Assembly: GCF_024124665.1 (NCBI RefSeq)
Contig: NZ_JAMXSB010000001.1
Coordinates: 186,001-250,000 of the forward strand
From: Pleionea sp. CnH1-48
Lineage (GTDB): Bacteria; Pseudomonadota; Gammaproteobacteria; Enterobacterales; Kangiellaceae
Length of the DNA: 64,000 nucleotides
Reading direction: 5' to 3'
In this document: piece by piece, positions 47,759 to 58,414 of the stretch
Layout of the letters: every line of letters starts with the position of its first letter
Numbering within the stretch: the first letter of the stretch is position 1
The notes under the pieces: generated by a model
Told to the model about the DNA's origin: nothing
The model's database searches: none
What the model saw: only the letters and a program-made list of their open reading frames with translations
Made by a program: the position numbers and the translations under genes

Positions 47759-49297
47759 TTAGTGAGCTTTCAAATGCCGTGGTCGAATACCCAGCAAAAC
47801 CAGTACTGCTGCATAAGCAGCAGCCCCCAACAAAATAGTAACAGCCAGTGGAAGAATACGCTCTGTGGCCGTCCACGCACGCCACTCTTCTAACGTTGGC
47901 ATCCACCATAGCAACGCTGCAACCATAACAAGATTCGCTACCAACATGCGTGTGAGCCACCACCACCACTGTTTCGAAAAGCTTAAAGCACCACTACGAA
48001 TGAGCCCAGCTAACAGCAGACTCATGTTAACAAAAGCCGAAATAGCCGTTGCGGTTGCTAACCCTACATGGCCATAAGGCTTAAATAGAATAATATTAAA
48101 TACCATATTAACCACCATGGCGATGACACCAATTTTCATTGGTGTCTTAGTATCCTGGCGAGAAAAATACCCTGACGCCAAAACTTTGATCAGCATAAAG
48201 CTCACTAAGCCACAGATGTACGCCTGCATCGCATAAGACGCCATCAGAGCGTCTTCATGCAAGAATTCGCCGTGCTGGAAGATGGTCAGCAATACAGGCT
48301 CAGACAAGACAAACAAACCGCAAGCAGCAGGCAGCCCAATCAGCAAAACAATGTGAATACCCCAGTTGAGCGTTTTGTTGTACAGCTCTTTAGAGTCCGA
48401 TAAATGTTGCCGCGACAAACTGGGTAGCACCACCGTTGCAATGGCAATTCCAAAAACGCCAAGAGGAAACTCCAGCATTCGGTCGGCAGTATATAGCCAG
48501 GAGATGCTTCCGGTGATCAATAACGACGCAATGATGGTATCTAACAACAAATTGAGTTGGCTAACCGACACACCAAACAATGCTGGCGCCATCAGCTTAA
48601 GTACTTTTCGTACGCCAGAATCTTTCCAGCCCCACTGCGGTTTAACCAAAAGCCCTTCTTTCCACAAAAAGGGTAACTGCAACGCAAACTGTATAATCCC
48701 CGCAATAAAAACTCCCCAGGCAAGGGCAAAAACGGGAGTGTCCATTTGCGGAGCCAGCCACAAAGCACAACTAATCATAGAAACATTCAATAGCACCGGC
48801 GTAAAAGCAGGAATCGCAAATTTACCTAGACTATTAAGAATACTGCCGGCAAAAGCGGTTAACGAAATAAAGAAAATATACGGAAAGGTAATTTGCAGTA
48901 GATCCGACGCCAGTTGATGCTTCTCTGGTTGAGACACAAACCCCGGACTGAAGACCGCAATTAATCCAGATGCACCTAATACACCTAATAGGGTCATCAA
49001 AAATAAAATACCACCCAGTGTGCCTGCAACCCGACTAATAAACTGGCGCAACACATAATGATCTTTCTTCAGCTGATACTCAGAGAGTATTGGTACAAAC
49101 GCTTGCGCAAAAGCGCCTTCGGCAAATAATCGACGCAAAAAATTAGGGATCTTTTGGGCGACCAAAAAAACATCGGTTGTACCGCTGGCACCAAAAATAT
49201 CGAGCATAACCACATCACGTACCAAGCCCAATATACGTGACAAAAACGTCATAATGCTAACAACAATGCCAGATTTTAATAAATTAATTTTCTTCAA
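47759..49297 (-). CDS. murJ: Lipid II flippase MurJ
   Basis: 512-residue MOP-family protein with 14 membrane segments that flips lipid II for peptidoglycan synthesis. TTG start is chosen because homologues begin with NLLKS; the next ATG would remove the first TM. Signature blocks: FLSRILGLVRDVVMLDIFG, RRLFAEGAFAQAFVPILSEY, LYTADRMLEFPLGVFGIAIATVVLPSLSR. Separated from ompA by a terminator, upstream of ribF. Confidence 0.95.
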   Translation of the reverse strand: MKKINLLKSGIVVSIMTFLSRILGLVRDVVMLDIFGASGTTDVFLVAQKIPNFLRRLFAEGAFAQAFVPILSEYQLKKDHYVLRQFISRVAGTLGGILFLMTLLGVLGASGLIAVFSPGFVSQPEKHQLASDLLQITFPYIFFISLTAFAGSILNSLGKFAIPAFTPVLLNVSMISCALWLAPQMDTPVFALAWGVFIAGIIQFALQLPFLWKEGLLVKPQWGWKDSGVRKVLKLMAPALFGVSVSQLNLLLDTIIASLLITGSISWLYTADRMLEFPLGVFGIAIATVVLPSLSRQHLSDSKELYNKTLNWGIHIVLLIGLPAACGLFVLSEPVLLTIFQHGEFLHEDALMASYAMQAYICGLVSFMLIKVLASGYFSRQDTKTPMKIGVIAMVVNMVFNIILFKPYGHVGLATATAISAFVNMSLLLAGLIRSGALSFSKQWWWWLTRMLVANLVMVAALLWWMPTLEEWRAWTATERILPLAVTILLGAAAYAAVLVLLGIRPRHLKAH

Positions 49298-49395
49298 GCG
49301 CTACTACTCAAAAGTTATCTTTTCTTTCTCATATTTGAATAAGCCGACGATCCGTTATGAATCTATCAGCAGGCAATGGCTTTTTACAAAAACAC

Positions 49396-49424
49396 AAAAG
49401 CCTCTGCCGTTGGCAGAGGCTTTT
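49396..49424. terminator. Terminator between ompA and murJ
   Basis: Perfect 13-bp stem AAAAGCCTCTGCC (49396-49408), loop GTT, GGCAGAGGCTTTT (49412-49424). On the minus strand it lies beyond the ERIC element, about 160 bases after the ompA stop, so the ompA transcript should include the repeat. Confidence 0.88.
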
Positions 49425-49448
49425 GGACTTACTTATACATCCGTTTTA

Positions 49449-49575
49449 TATACCCATCGCCTTTCAAAGCTGAGCGGCGTTAGGTGCGCGCACTCACCCC
49501 AATCACTTAGTGCAGCTAAGCTCAGTGGATTTGCTTGCTGGCCGCCTACCTGCACCTTGAAATGCTTTGGGTATA
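49449..49575. repeat. ERIC/IRU-like intergenic repeat, copy 2
   Basis: Exactly 127 bases with terminal inverted repeats TATACCCATCGCCTTTCAA at the left and TATACCCAAAGCATTTCAAG read from the right. The core carries CTCACCCCAATCACTTAGTG, GCTAAGCTCAGTGGAT and TTGCTTGCTGGCCGCCTACC. Length, termini and core follow the ERIC consensus of enterobacteria and vibrios. More intact than the copy at 1294-1429, which lacks a clean right end. It starts eight bases past the ompA stop. Confidence 0.9.
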
Positions 49576-49582
49576 CTAACGA

Positions 49583-50704
49583 TTACTGAGCAGTTTTAAC
49601 TGTCGTTTCGATAACCGCTTCAACACGACGGTTTTGAGCACGACCTTCAGCAGTACCGTTATCGGCAATAGGCTTACTTTCACCCACACCTTTTGAACTT
49701 ACGCGAGAAGCATCAATGTTATAGTTAGCTACTAACATATCAGCAACAGCCTTGGCACGACGCTCAGAAAGCTTCTGATTGTAAGAAGCTCTACCCATGC
49801 TATCAGTATGACCTTCAAACACAACGGTTGTATCAGGGTATTGACGCATAAAATCTGCAACACGCTTCACTTCTGCTTCGTAAGAATCAACCAACTGGTC
49901 GCTGTTGGTAGCAAACTTAACACTTAAGCTGATACGGACAGTTTCATCTAGATAAATTCGGCAACCCGTCGCGTCAACTTTCGCACCAGCTGGCGTTGCA
50001 GGACACTTATCCGCTGAATCAACAACACCATCACCATCGCTGTCTAGCTCACAACCACGAACATCAACAGTGACACCCGCTTTAGTATTTGGACACTGAT
50101 CGTCTTTATCAAAAACACCATCGCCATCCGAATCTTTGTGCTTAGGTGCAACGACAACAGGATCTTTCTTGATAATTGGAGCAGCTTTTTTGGTGCTTGA
50201 TACGCCAAAGTTCATGGTCAAGCCCAAGAACAAGTTGTTGTCATAGCGATTCTGAGTCGTATCTCTAACGATCCCCAATTCGCCACGGAAGCTAAAACGA
50301 TCATTAATATTTTGCTCGAAGCCCATGGCCGCTCGCGCAATGTCAGAGTTTTCAATCGCTGCATCTTCAAAGTCGTACTGACCTAAACCCAAACGCAGGT
50401 AAGGTCCAGTCATATCATCGTTAGACATGTAGTAGAGGTAATCAATGGACTGCATGGACAAGTCTTCGTCGCCAAGCACCATCGTGGGATCGGGATTTAT
50501 TTTAGTCCAGCTAAGCTGTAACGCCGACCGTTGTGACACCATAAAGCCGAGTTCTAACCCAAAGGCATCACTTTCATCTAACGGACTGCTGTGAAAGTCT
50601 TGGACACCACCATTCAAGGTCACATAGCCTACTCGAGTTTTGTCTTCAGCTACCGCGTAGCTACCCATTGTTGCGACTAAGGCCACGATAAGTGCTTTTT
50701 TCAT
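49583..50704 (-). CDS. ompA: OmpA-family outer membrane protein with thrombospondin type 3 repeats
   Basis: 373 residues. Signal peptide MKKALIVALVATMGSYAVA. An N-terminal beta barrel (about 20-180) follows. A hinge with two calcium-type TSP3 repeats (DSDGDGVFDKDDQCP and DSDGDGVVDSADKCP) leads to a C-terminal OmpA peptidoglycan-binding domain (FEGHTDSMGRASYNQKLSERRAKAV) with the conserved Asp and Arg for diaminopimelate. OprF-like architecture; anchors outer membrane to cell wall and may act as porin. Confidence 0.93.
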   Translation of the reverse strand: MKKALIVALVATMGSYAVAEDKTRVGYVTLNGGVQDFHSSPLDESDAFGLELGFMVSQRSALQLSWTKINPDPTMVLGDEDLSMQSIDYLYYMSNDDMTGPYLRLGLGQYDFEDAAIENSDIARAAMGFEQNINDRFSFRGELGIVRDTTQNRYDNNLFLGLTMNFGVSSTKKAAPIIKKDPVVVAPKHKDSDGDGVFDKDDQCPNTKAGVTVDVRGCELDSDGDGVVDSADKCPATPAGAKVDATGCRIYLDETVRISLSVKFATNSDQLVDSYEAEVKRVADFMRQYPDTTVVFEGHTDSMGRASYNQKLSERRAKAVADMLVANYNIDASRVSSKGVGESKPIADNGTAEGRAQNRRVEAVIETTVKTAQ

Positions 50705-51030
50705 CCTGAATTCCTTAATAGTTTTTTCTTGGTTATTGTCACTTTGTGCAACTGCTTATCTGTTTATGCATAGAACCTGCGAAAGCCAATCGATGCTTGT
50801 ATACAAAATTTGGCAAACTCCCTACAATTTCCGCGTAAAATAACAGAGTTTTTAAGCAATTACCTCCAAATGAGAGTCGGGCGTATCATACCATTTCTTT
50901 TTCAAAAACGTGAATAAACTCTTTAAAATATCAATTTATGCCCCTTAAGCTTGACAAAGAGACAAAAAACAGGCATATTTCGCGGCCTTAAATTACATGT
51001 AGCGTAACTAATTTTTTCGGGAGTTATACC
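50705..51030. other. Divergent promoter region of ompA and rpsT
   Basis: 326 AT-rich bases. They should hold the promoters for both divergent genes. GGGAG (51020-51023 area) precedes the rpsT start. No other structure was recognised. Confidence 0.45.
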
Positions 51031-51294
51031 TTGGCTAACATTAAATCTGCCAAAAAGCGTGCACGTCAGGCGGAAGATCGCCGTCAGCACAATGCTAGCC
51101 GTCGTTCCATGATGCGCACTTACTTGAAACAAGTAAATGCGGCTATCGAGGCAGGCGATAAAGAAACGGCACAAACTGCAATGGCAACTGCAACACCTAT
51201 CCTTGATCGCATGGCAAACAAAGGCCTTATTCACAAGAATAAAGCTGCTCGCCATAAGAGCCGTTTGACTGCTCAAATCAAAGCCATGGCATAA
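51031..51294 (+). CDS. rpsT: 30S ribosomal protein S20
   Basis: 87 residues, Lys/Arg/Ala-rich three-helix S20 ([25 protein letters not shown]...). Starts with TTG, preceded by CGGGAG; in E. coli rpsT also uses UUG, where the weak start underlies translational autoregulation, so the same may hold here. Single-gene unit with its own terminator, divergent from ompA. Confidence 0.98.
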   Translation: MANIKSAKKRARQAEDRRQHNASRRSMMRTYLKQVNAAIEAGDKETAQTAMATATPILDRMANKGLIHKNKAARHKSRLTAQIKAMA

Positions 51295-51311
51295 TCCTTT
51301 TTCAGGATTCC

Positions 51312-51341
51312 AAAAAAACCGGCTTAATAGCTGGTTTTTTT
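51312..51341 (+). terminator. rpsT terminator
   Basis: AACCGGCT (51317-51324), TAAT loop, AGCTGGTT (51329-51336), then a T-run; A-run on the left allows weak bidirectional use. Confidence 0.88.
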
Positions 51342-51348
51342 ATGCCCA

Positions 51349-51386
51349 GAAAACGACTTAGCTTTAGGATGCTAAAGCTAAGTCGT
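51349..51386 (-). terminator. obgE terminator
   Basis: 15-bp perfect stem ACGACTTAGCTTTAG (51353-51367) and CTAAAGCTAAGTCGT (51372-51386) with a 4-base loop; TTTTC follows on the minus strand. Seven bases past obgE. Confidence 0.8.
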
Positions 51387-51392
51387 AATAAA

Positions 51393-52532
<1,140 letters not shown>

Positions 52533-52597
52533 TTAAACGATTTGTGTGAGGTCATTCGTTTCTCAACAATGACAACTTGAATTCACATCTTAGCAAA

Positions 52598-52629
52598 CAA
52601 AAAAAGCCCCGCAATTGCGGGGCTCTTTT
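52598..52629 (-). terminator. Terminator after rpmA
   Basis: AGCCCCGC (52605-52612), AATT, GCGGGGCT (52617-52624) with A-run on the left that becomes T-run on the minus strand. It separates rplU-rpmA from obgE, so obgE should have its own promoter in 52512-52597. Confidence 0.85.
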
Positions 52630-52651
52630 CTTAAAAACCAGTTGCAGAGAC

Positions 52652-52909
52652 TTACGCAGGAACGATAGTCACTGTTCTACGGTTTTGGCGGCCTTTTACT
52701 TCGAACTTCACATGACCGTCTGCTTTCGCAAACAATGTGTGATCGCGACCAATACCTACGTTGTCGCCAGGGTGGAATTGAGTTCCACGTTGACGAACAA
52801 TGATGCTACCAGCTGAAACCAACTGACCACCGAAGCGCTTAACACCAAGGCGTTTGGATTCTGAATCGCGACCGTTACGGGTACTACCACCAGCCTTCTT
52901 ATGAGCCAT
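52652..52909 (-). CDS. rpmA: 50S ribosomal protein L27
   Basis: 85 residues; [20 protein letters not shown] is the standard L27 N-terminus that reaches the peptidyl transferase centre, followed by [23 protein letters not shown]. 15 bases after rplU. Confidence 0.98.
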   Translation of the reverse strand: MAHKKAGGSTRNGRDSESKRLGVKRFGGQLVSAGSIIVRQRGTQFHPGDNVGIGRDHTLFAKADGHVKFEVKGRQNRRTVTIVPA

Positions 52910-52924
52910 GATATATCTCCTAGA

Positions 52925-53236
52925 TTATGCGCTGATACCAGTGATTTTTACTTCAGTAAACCACTGACGATGCCCCATTTTTTTCATATGGTGCTTACGA
53001 CGCTTGAATTTAATGATGTTAACTTTCTTGCCGCGACCATGACTAACGATTTCAGCCGTTACTTTTGCGCCATCGACATAAGGTGCACCTACTTTAAGGT
53101 CTTCACCACTACCAACTAACAATACTTTGTCAAATTCAAAAGAACTGCCAGTTTCAATATCTAATTTTTCGAGCTTAACCAGCTGACCTTCTTTAACTCG
53201 GTGCTGTTTGCCGCCACTTTGAATCACCGCGTACAT
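52925..53236 (-). CDS. rplU: 50S ribosomal protein L21
   Basis: 103 residues. [18 protein letters not shown] and the basic C-terminal part [29 protein letters not shown] are diagnostic for L21. First gene of the rplU-rpmA unit, divergent from ispB over a 245-base gap. Confidence 0.98.
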   Translation of the reverse strand: MYAVIQSGGKQHRVKEGQLVKLEKLDIETGSSFEFDKVLLVGSGEDLKVGAPYVDGAKVTAEIVSHGRGKKVNIIKFKRRKHHMKKMGHRQWFTEVKITGISA

Positions 53237-53481
53237 AGCGAGTTTCTCCGTTGTACCCCAGAATCTCTTCTGTGGGATTGAATCGATCTGATACCCAATA
53301 AAGGGCGCGAATTTTACGGTATTTATGAGGACATGGCAAGCCTAAACTAAAGAAAATCCTACGATTCTTTTTAGCGAAATACCCTGCAATACCTTTGTTG
53401 GATTTTTCCTTGACCCATAGGCCACAAGTCCCTAGCATGCGTGACCAAATAATTCGTTGAAGTACAATAGTTTATTTTGTG

Positions 53482-54474
53482 ATGAGCGCTACAAAACAAC
53501 CGTCTTTATCTTCAGTTGCCGACATTCAGGCCCTTTTACAAGCGGATTTAACCGCAACCAACCAGCTTATTCTACAAGAACTGGAATCTGATGTCGCGCT
53601 TATCAACCAGCTAGGCTTTTATATTGTGAACAGTGGTGGCAAGCGCCTGCGCCCTCTTCTGGTACTGCTTTGCGCCAATGCTCTTAACTATTCTGGTGAG
53701 GCTCACCACAAGCTGGCCGCAGTCATTGAGTTTATCCATACCGCCACCCTACTTCATGATGATGTCGTTGATGCTTCAGATCTGCGTCGTGGAAAAGAAA
53801 CCGCCAACGCCCTTTTTGGTAACGAAGCCAGTGTTTTGACGGGAGACTTCCTCTACTCACGTGCATTCCAAATGATGGTTAATGTTGCGTCCATGCCCGT
53901 GATGGACTTGCTGGCCGATACCACCAATCTGATTGCAGAAGGTGAAGTGCTACAGCTAATGAACTGTAATGATCCTGATATTTCTGAGCAGGATTATTAC
54001 GAAGTGATACGTCGTAAAACCGCAATTTTGTTTGCTGCGGCCTGCGAACTGGGCGCCATCGTTAGCCAACAGGACCAGATGCGAGAAGCCTTAAGAGATT
54101 ATGGAATGAATCTGGGCATGGCTTTTCAAGTCGTTGACGATATGTTGGATTATGTATCCAGTGCAGAAGAAATGGGCAAAAACGTGGGTGACGACCTGGC
54201 CGAAGGCAAGCCGACATTACCACTTATGCACGCGCTAAAACATGGCACTGAAGAACAAAAAGAGACCATTCGCCATGCCATCAAAGAAGGCGACGCAAGT
54301 CAGTTGCAAATGATTCTCACTACTATACAAGAAACAAATGCAATTGAATATTGCACCGCACAAGCAAAAGTCTTCACAGACCGAGCCTTAGCGGCTATCT
54401 CAGGCTTAGAAGAAAGCTCTCACAAATCGGCCTTACAGCTGTTAGCTAATCTGGCTTTAGCTCGTAAAAGCTAG
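53482..54474 (+). CDS. ispB: Octaprenyl diphosphate synthase
   Basis: 330 residues. Trans-type polyprenyl synthase making the ubiquinone side chain. First aspartate-rich motif in LLHDDVVDASDLRRG, second in FQVVDDMLDYVSS; GGKRLRPLL binds the allylic substrate. ATG 53482 is used; a GTG codon immediately before is also in frame. Divergent from rplU, the conserved gammaproteobacterial arrangement. A 9-bp hairpin (54485-54512) follows and may terminate. Confidence 0.96.
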   Translation: MSATKQPSLSSVADIQALLQADLTATNQLILQELESDVALINQLGFYIVNSGGKRLRPLLVLLCANALNYSGEAHHKLAAVIEFIHTATLLHDDVVDASDLRRGKETANALFGNEASVLTGDFLYSRAFQMMVNVASMPVMDLLADTTNLIAEGEVLQLMNCNDPDISEQDYYEVIRRKTAILFAAACELGAIVSQQDQMREALRDYGMNLGMAFQVVDDMLDYVSSAEEMGKNVGDDLAEGKPTLPLMHALKHGTEEQKETIRHAIKEGDASQLQMILTTIQETNAIEYCTAQAKVFTDRALAAISGLEESSHKSALQLLANLALARKS

Positions 54475-54781
54475 TTCCCACAATGGTTGGAAGCTTATCT
54501 CTACTTCCAACCTGATTACCTTCTCTTATCCTCTTTCTGTAACTTCGAACAAACTTTAAACAACCCTATTTTCTCTCCAAATCTCCTCCCATAACTCTGT
54601 GAAAACCATAAATTAATGGATTATTAAATCTCGAAAAATTGTGATACAACTGGTTCGGCACTAGATGTAAAGCCTCCGGCTAACCCATAAAAATAACCTT
54701 CTTTGCCATACGCTTACTTCGCTTGCGACGAACAGCTGGCATTGAACAAGGTTAGGACCAGAAGAGAAGGAAGCAACACGA
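54475..54781. other. Intergenic stretch before the 2-oxoacid oxidoreductase operon
   Basis: 307 bases. Contains a hairpin GGTTGGAAG/CTTCCAACC (54485-54512) just after ispB, probably its terminator, and the presumed promoter of the next operon. GAAGGAAG serves as ribosome site. No leader RNA was recognised. Confidence 0.45.
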
Positions 54782-56569
54782 GTGAAACCAACCGATATAA
54801 ACAACCCAGAATATTTTCATAAAGTGGTTGATTGCCAGTACGCATGCCCTGCGCACACCCCTGTACCTCAATACATTCGACTGATTGCAGAACAACGCTA
54901 TAGCGAAGCCTATATGCTTAACTGGGAATCCAATGTTTTTCCTGGCGTCTTAGGACGTACCTGTGATCGCCCCTGCGAGCCAGCTTGCCGCCGAGGTCGT
55001 GTTGAAGAGGACCCCGTTGCTATCTGCCGATTGAAGCGAGTTGCTGCAGACTTTAAAGACGATATTCACTCCCAGCTTCCCACCATCCCAGCTCAAAAAA
55101 ATGGAAAACGAGTAGCCTTGATTGGCGGCGGTCCAGCCTCTTTAACGGTTGCCCGAGATCTGGCACCGCTGGGTTACGAAATCGATTTATACGACGACCA
55201 AAAAGCGGGCGGTGGATTTATGCGCAGCCAGATCCCCTCATTCCGTTTGCCGGAATCCGTGCTTAATGAAGAAGTTAATTACATTTTGGATATGGGGATT
55301 ACCACCCACTTTAATCATCATGTAAAAAGTTTAAAGTCCATCGTCGATAAACAATACGACGCCATCTTTGTTGGAACAGGTGCACCACGAGGACGCGACC
55401 TTAGCAAACTTCCAGGTCGCGAAGAGGCTGATGACAATATTCATATTGGTATCGATTGGTTGGCCAATGTTGCTTTTGAACACACCAGCAAAATAGGTAA
55501 AAAAGTTCTTGTACTCGGCGGCGGAAATACCGCTATGGACTGTTGTCGAACAGCTCGCCGTCTTGGCGGTGAAGACGTTAGAGTCGTCGTGCGTAGCCCC
55601 CAGTCAGAAATGAAAGCCTCACATTGGGAAATTGAAGACACCCTTCATGAAGACATTCCTATCTTTGAGAACCACACTCCCAAAGAATTTGTTGTCGATA
55701 ATGGCAAGTTGGTGGGCATGCATTTCGAAAAAGTGAAAGCCGTTTATGACGAAGCTGGCAAACGCAGCCTGGTTCCAACGGGCGAAGATCTGGTCTTTAT
55801 GGAGTGCGACGATGTCTTAATGGCTATTGGACAAGAAAACGCCTTCCCGTGGATTGAACGCGATATCGGCGTGGACTTTGGTCAATGGGACATGCCGATT
55901 GTGGATGAAACCACTTTTCAGTCGACACTCAAATCCGTCTTCTTTGGTGGTGATGCCGCTTTTGGTCCTAAAAATGTAATCACAGCGGTTGCTCATGGTC
56001 ATCAAGCAGCTATATCCATCGATCTTTATTGTCAGGGTGAAAGCGTCAATCACCGCCCTGCTCCCGGTGTCAATTTAATTAGCCAAAAAATGGGCTTCCA
56101 CGAATGGACCTACGATAACGCCGTATCTAACGACGAACGCTTTATCGTGCCACTTGCAGATAAAGAAGCAGCCCTAAAAAATCGCAAAATGGAAGTCGAA
56201 CTTGGGTTTGATGTACAGCAAGCTTTTGACGAAGCACAGCGCTGTCTCAACTGCGATGTTCAAACCGTATTCACCGATGACAAATGCATCGAATGTGATG
56301 CCTGCGCCGATGTCTGTCCAACAGACTGCATTAGTTTTGTTGGCAATGGCGAAGAAGACGATTTAAGAACGCGGCTTAGCGCCCCTTCTCACAATCTAGA
56401 ACAAGATCTTTATGTCTCTGACGCACTCAAAACGGGTCGCGTTATGGTTAAAGATGAAAACGTCTGTCTGCACTGTGGTTTATGCGCTGAGCGCTGTCCA
56501 ACCACCGCATGGGATATGCAGAAGTTCTTTTATTCAGTTACAAAAGCGGGGCAGTCATGCGCAGAATAG
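54782..56569 (+). CDS. GltD-like FAD/NAD(P) oxidoreductase with two C-terminal [4Fe-4S] domains
   Basis: 595 residues. N-terminal cysteine domain like glutamate synthase small subunit (C18, C22, C61, C65, C69). Next is an FAD-binding Rossmann fold (ALIGGGPASLTVARDL near 112) and an NAD(P)-binding fold (VLVLGGGNTAMDCCRTARRLGG near 240). The closing FAD motif is VFFGGDAAFGPKNVITAVAHG. Extra at the C-terminus is a 2[4Fe-4S] ferredoxin module with CxxCxxCxxxCP motifs at 502-512 and 562-572. Coupled to the 2-oxoacid oxidoreductase genes (13-base overlap), so it likely passes electrons between that enzyme and NAD(P). GTG start. Confidence 0.9.
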   Translation: MKPTDINNPEYFHKVVDCQYACPAHTPVPQYIRLIAEQRYSEAYMLNWESNVFPGVLGRTCDRPCEPACRRGRVEEDPVAICRLKRVAADFKDDIHSQLPTIPAQKNGKRVALIGGGPASLTVARDLAPLGYEIDLYDDQKAGGGFMRSQIPSFRLPESVLNEEVNYILDMGITTHFNHHVKSLKSIVDKQYDAIFVGTGAPRGRDLSKLPGREEADDNIHIGIDWLANVAFEHTSKIGKKVLVLGGGNTAMDCCRTARRLGGEDVRVVVRSPQSEMKASHWEIEDTLHEDIPIFENHTPKEFVVDNGKLVGMHFEKVKAVYDEAGKRSLVPTGEDLVFMECDDVLMAIGQENAFPWIERDIGVDFGQWDMPIVDETTFQSTLKSVFFGGDAAFGPKNVITAVAHGHQAAISIDLYCQGESVNHRPAPGVNLISQKMGFHEWTYDNAVSNDERFIVPLADKEAALKNRKMEVELGFDVQQAFDEAQRCLNCDVQTVFTDDKCIECDACADVCPTDCISFVGNGEEDDLRTRLSAPSHNLEQDLYVSDALKTGRVMVKDENVCLHCGLCAERCPTTAWDMQKFFYSVTKAGQSCAE

Positions 56570-58410
56570 AAGCCGTTAACGATTTAGTCATTAAGTTTGC
56601 CAATATTAATGGTACGGGCTCGGCCAGTGCCAACAACATGTTTGCCAAAGCTGTGTTTCGCCTGGGTGTGCCAGTGTGCGCCAAGAATATTTTTCCATCG
56701 AATATTCAAGGGCTACCCACCTGGTACGAAGTGCGAGTCAATGAAAAAGGTTACCTGGGCCGTCGTGGTGGTGTCGATTTGATGGTAGCGACTAACGGGC
56801 AAACCATGAAAGACGACTATCATGAAGTCTTAAGCGGTGGTTACTTCTTTTACGACTCCAGCAAACCATTACCACCTGGCTTTAAGCGTGATGATATTCA
56901 TTGCATTGGCATTCCATTAACGCAGATCACCATTCAAGAATATTCTGATCCACGCCAGCGTCAGCTATTCAAAAATATTATTTATGTTGGCGCACTGGCC
57001 TATTTGCTGGATATGGAATTTGAAGTCTTTAAAGACGGTGTAAAAGCTCAATTTAAAGGCAAAGAAAAACTGATCACACCTAACATTCATGCCCTGGAAC
57101 TCGGCTATCAATACGCTCAACAGCACTACCCAGACGTCTGTGGTTTATCCATCCAACGCCGCGATCTTAATGAAGATAAAATACTAATCGACGGCAATAG
57201 CGCAACAGGTTTAGGCGCGCTATATGCTGGTGCCACCGTCGCAGGCTGGTACCCCATAACGCCGTCAACGTCGGTGGTTGAAGCCTTCGAAAAATACTGC
57301 AAACGCATGCGCATCGATCCTGCTGATGGCCGTAAAAACTACGCCATCTTGCAGGCAGAAGATGAGTTGGCCGCCATGGGCATGGTGATTGGTGCCAACT
57401 GGAATGGTGCCAGAGCCTTTACCGCAACATCCGGGCCCGGTGTTTCTTTGATGAGTGAGTTTTTAGGACTCGCTTACTTTGCCGAAATTCCAGCGGTGTT
57501 GGTTGATGTACAACGAGCAGGCCCTTCAACGGGTATGCCGACACGTACACAACAATCTGATGTATTAGCTGCGGCCTATGCTTCTCACGGTGATACCCGA
57601 CATGTACTGCTGATCCCCAGTGATCCAAAAGAATGTTTTGATTTAACCGCCGATGCATTTGACCTCGCCGAATCACTGCAAACCCCCGTCATTATTTTAA
57701 GTGACCTTGACCTGGGTATGAACGATACCATCTCTGATTCTCTAGAGTGGGACGACGGACGCCAATACAAACGCGGCAAAGTCTTATCTGCAGAAGAGCT
57801 GGATAATATGACCGCACGTTGGGGCCGTTATAAAGATGTTGATAACGATGGCGTTGGTTACCGAACCTACCCTGGCACTCACCCAACCAAAGGCAGCTTC
57901 TTTACCCGTGGTTCTTCGCACGACGAATACGCCGCTTATACCGAAAGTTCAGAAGCCTATGTACGCTCTATGGAACGCCTGGATAAAAAATGGGAAACGG
58001 CGAAAACCATGGTGCCAGCACCTATCGCTAATCAATCGAAGAATCAAAGCAAAGTGGGCGTTCTCTTTTATGGCACCTCGACTCATGCAACCTTAGAAGC
58101 CATCGATCAGATGAAACAACAAGGCGCTATCGTTGATGGATTGCAACTAAGAGCGTTTCCTTTTAATAAAGATGTAGAAGCCTTTATCGACAGCCACGAG
58201 CAAGTGTTCGTTGTTGAACAAAATCGTGATGCGCAGATGAAAACCCTATTGATAAACGAACTGCAAACGCAACCACAAAAGCTCCTGTCAATTTTAAACT
58301 ACGACGGCATGCCAATCACTGCGGACTTTATCACTGAGTGTATGCAACAGGCATTAACTCAACTAAAAGTTACCCCACTACACTCTGATACAGCGAAAAG
58401 GAGAGGATAA
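56557..58410 (+). CDS. 2-oxoacid:acceptor oxidoreductase, fused gamma-alpha subunit
   Basis: 617 residues. N-terminal gamma domain (about 1-185: IKFANINGTGSASANNMFAKAVFRLG, YEVRVNEKGYLGRRGGVDLMVA) is fused to the alpha (pyrimidine-binding) domain (about 205-450: GNSATGLGALYAGATVAGWYPITPSTSVVEAFEKY). A transketolase C-terminal-like domain III follows to the end. The YPITPS motif (232-237) and QAEDELAAMGMVIGA are characteristic. Gamma-alpha fusion is the KorA-type layout of 2-oxoglutarate/branched-chain acid enzymes. Start ATG 56557 lies inside the end of the upstream gene. Confidence 0.92.
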   Translation: MRRIEAVNDLVIKFANINGTGSASANNMFAKAVFRLGVPVCAKNIFPSNIQGLPTWYEVRVNEKGYLGRRGGVDLMVATNGQTMKDDYHEVLSGGYFFYDSSKPLPPGFKRDDIHCIGIPLTQITIQEYSDPRQRQLFKNIIYVGALAYLLDMEFEVFKDGVKAQFKGKEKLITPNIHALELGYQYAQQHYPDVCGLSIQRRDLNEDKILIDGNSATGLGALYAGATVAGWYPITPSTSVVEAFEKYCKRMRIDPADGRKNYAILQAEDELAAMGMVIGANWNGARAFTATSGPGVSLMSEFLGLAYFAEIPAVLVDVQRAGPSTGMPTRTQQSDVLAAAYASHGDTRHVLLIPSDPKECFDLTADAFDLAESLQTPVIILSDLDLGMNDTISDSLEWDDGRQYKRGKVLSAEELDNMTARWGRYKDVDNDGVGYRTYPGTHPTKGSFFTRGSSHDEYAAYTESSEAYVRSMERLDKKWETAKTMVPAPIANQSKNQSKVGVLFYGTSTHATLEAIDQMKQQGAIVDGLQLRAFPFNKDVEAFIDSHEQVFVVEQNRDAQMKTLLINELQTQPQKLLSILNYDGMPITADFITECMQQALTQLKVTPLHSDTAKRRG

Positions 58411-58414
58411 TATT

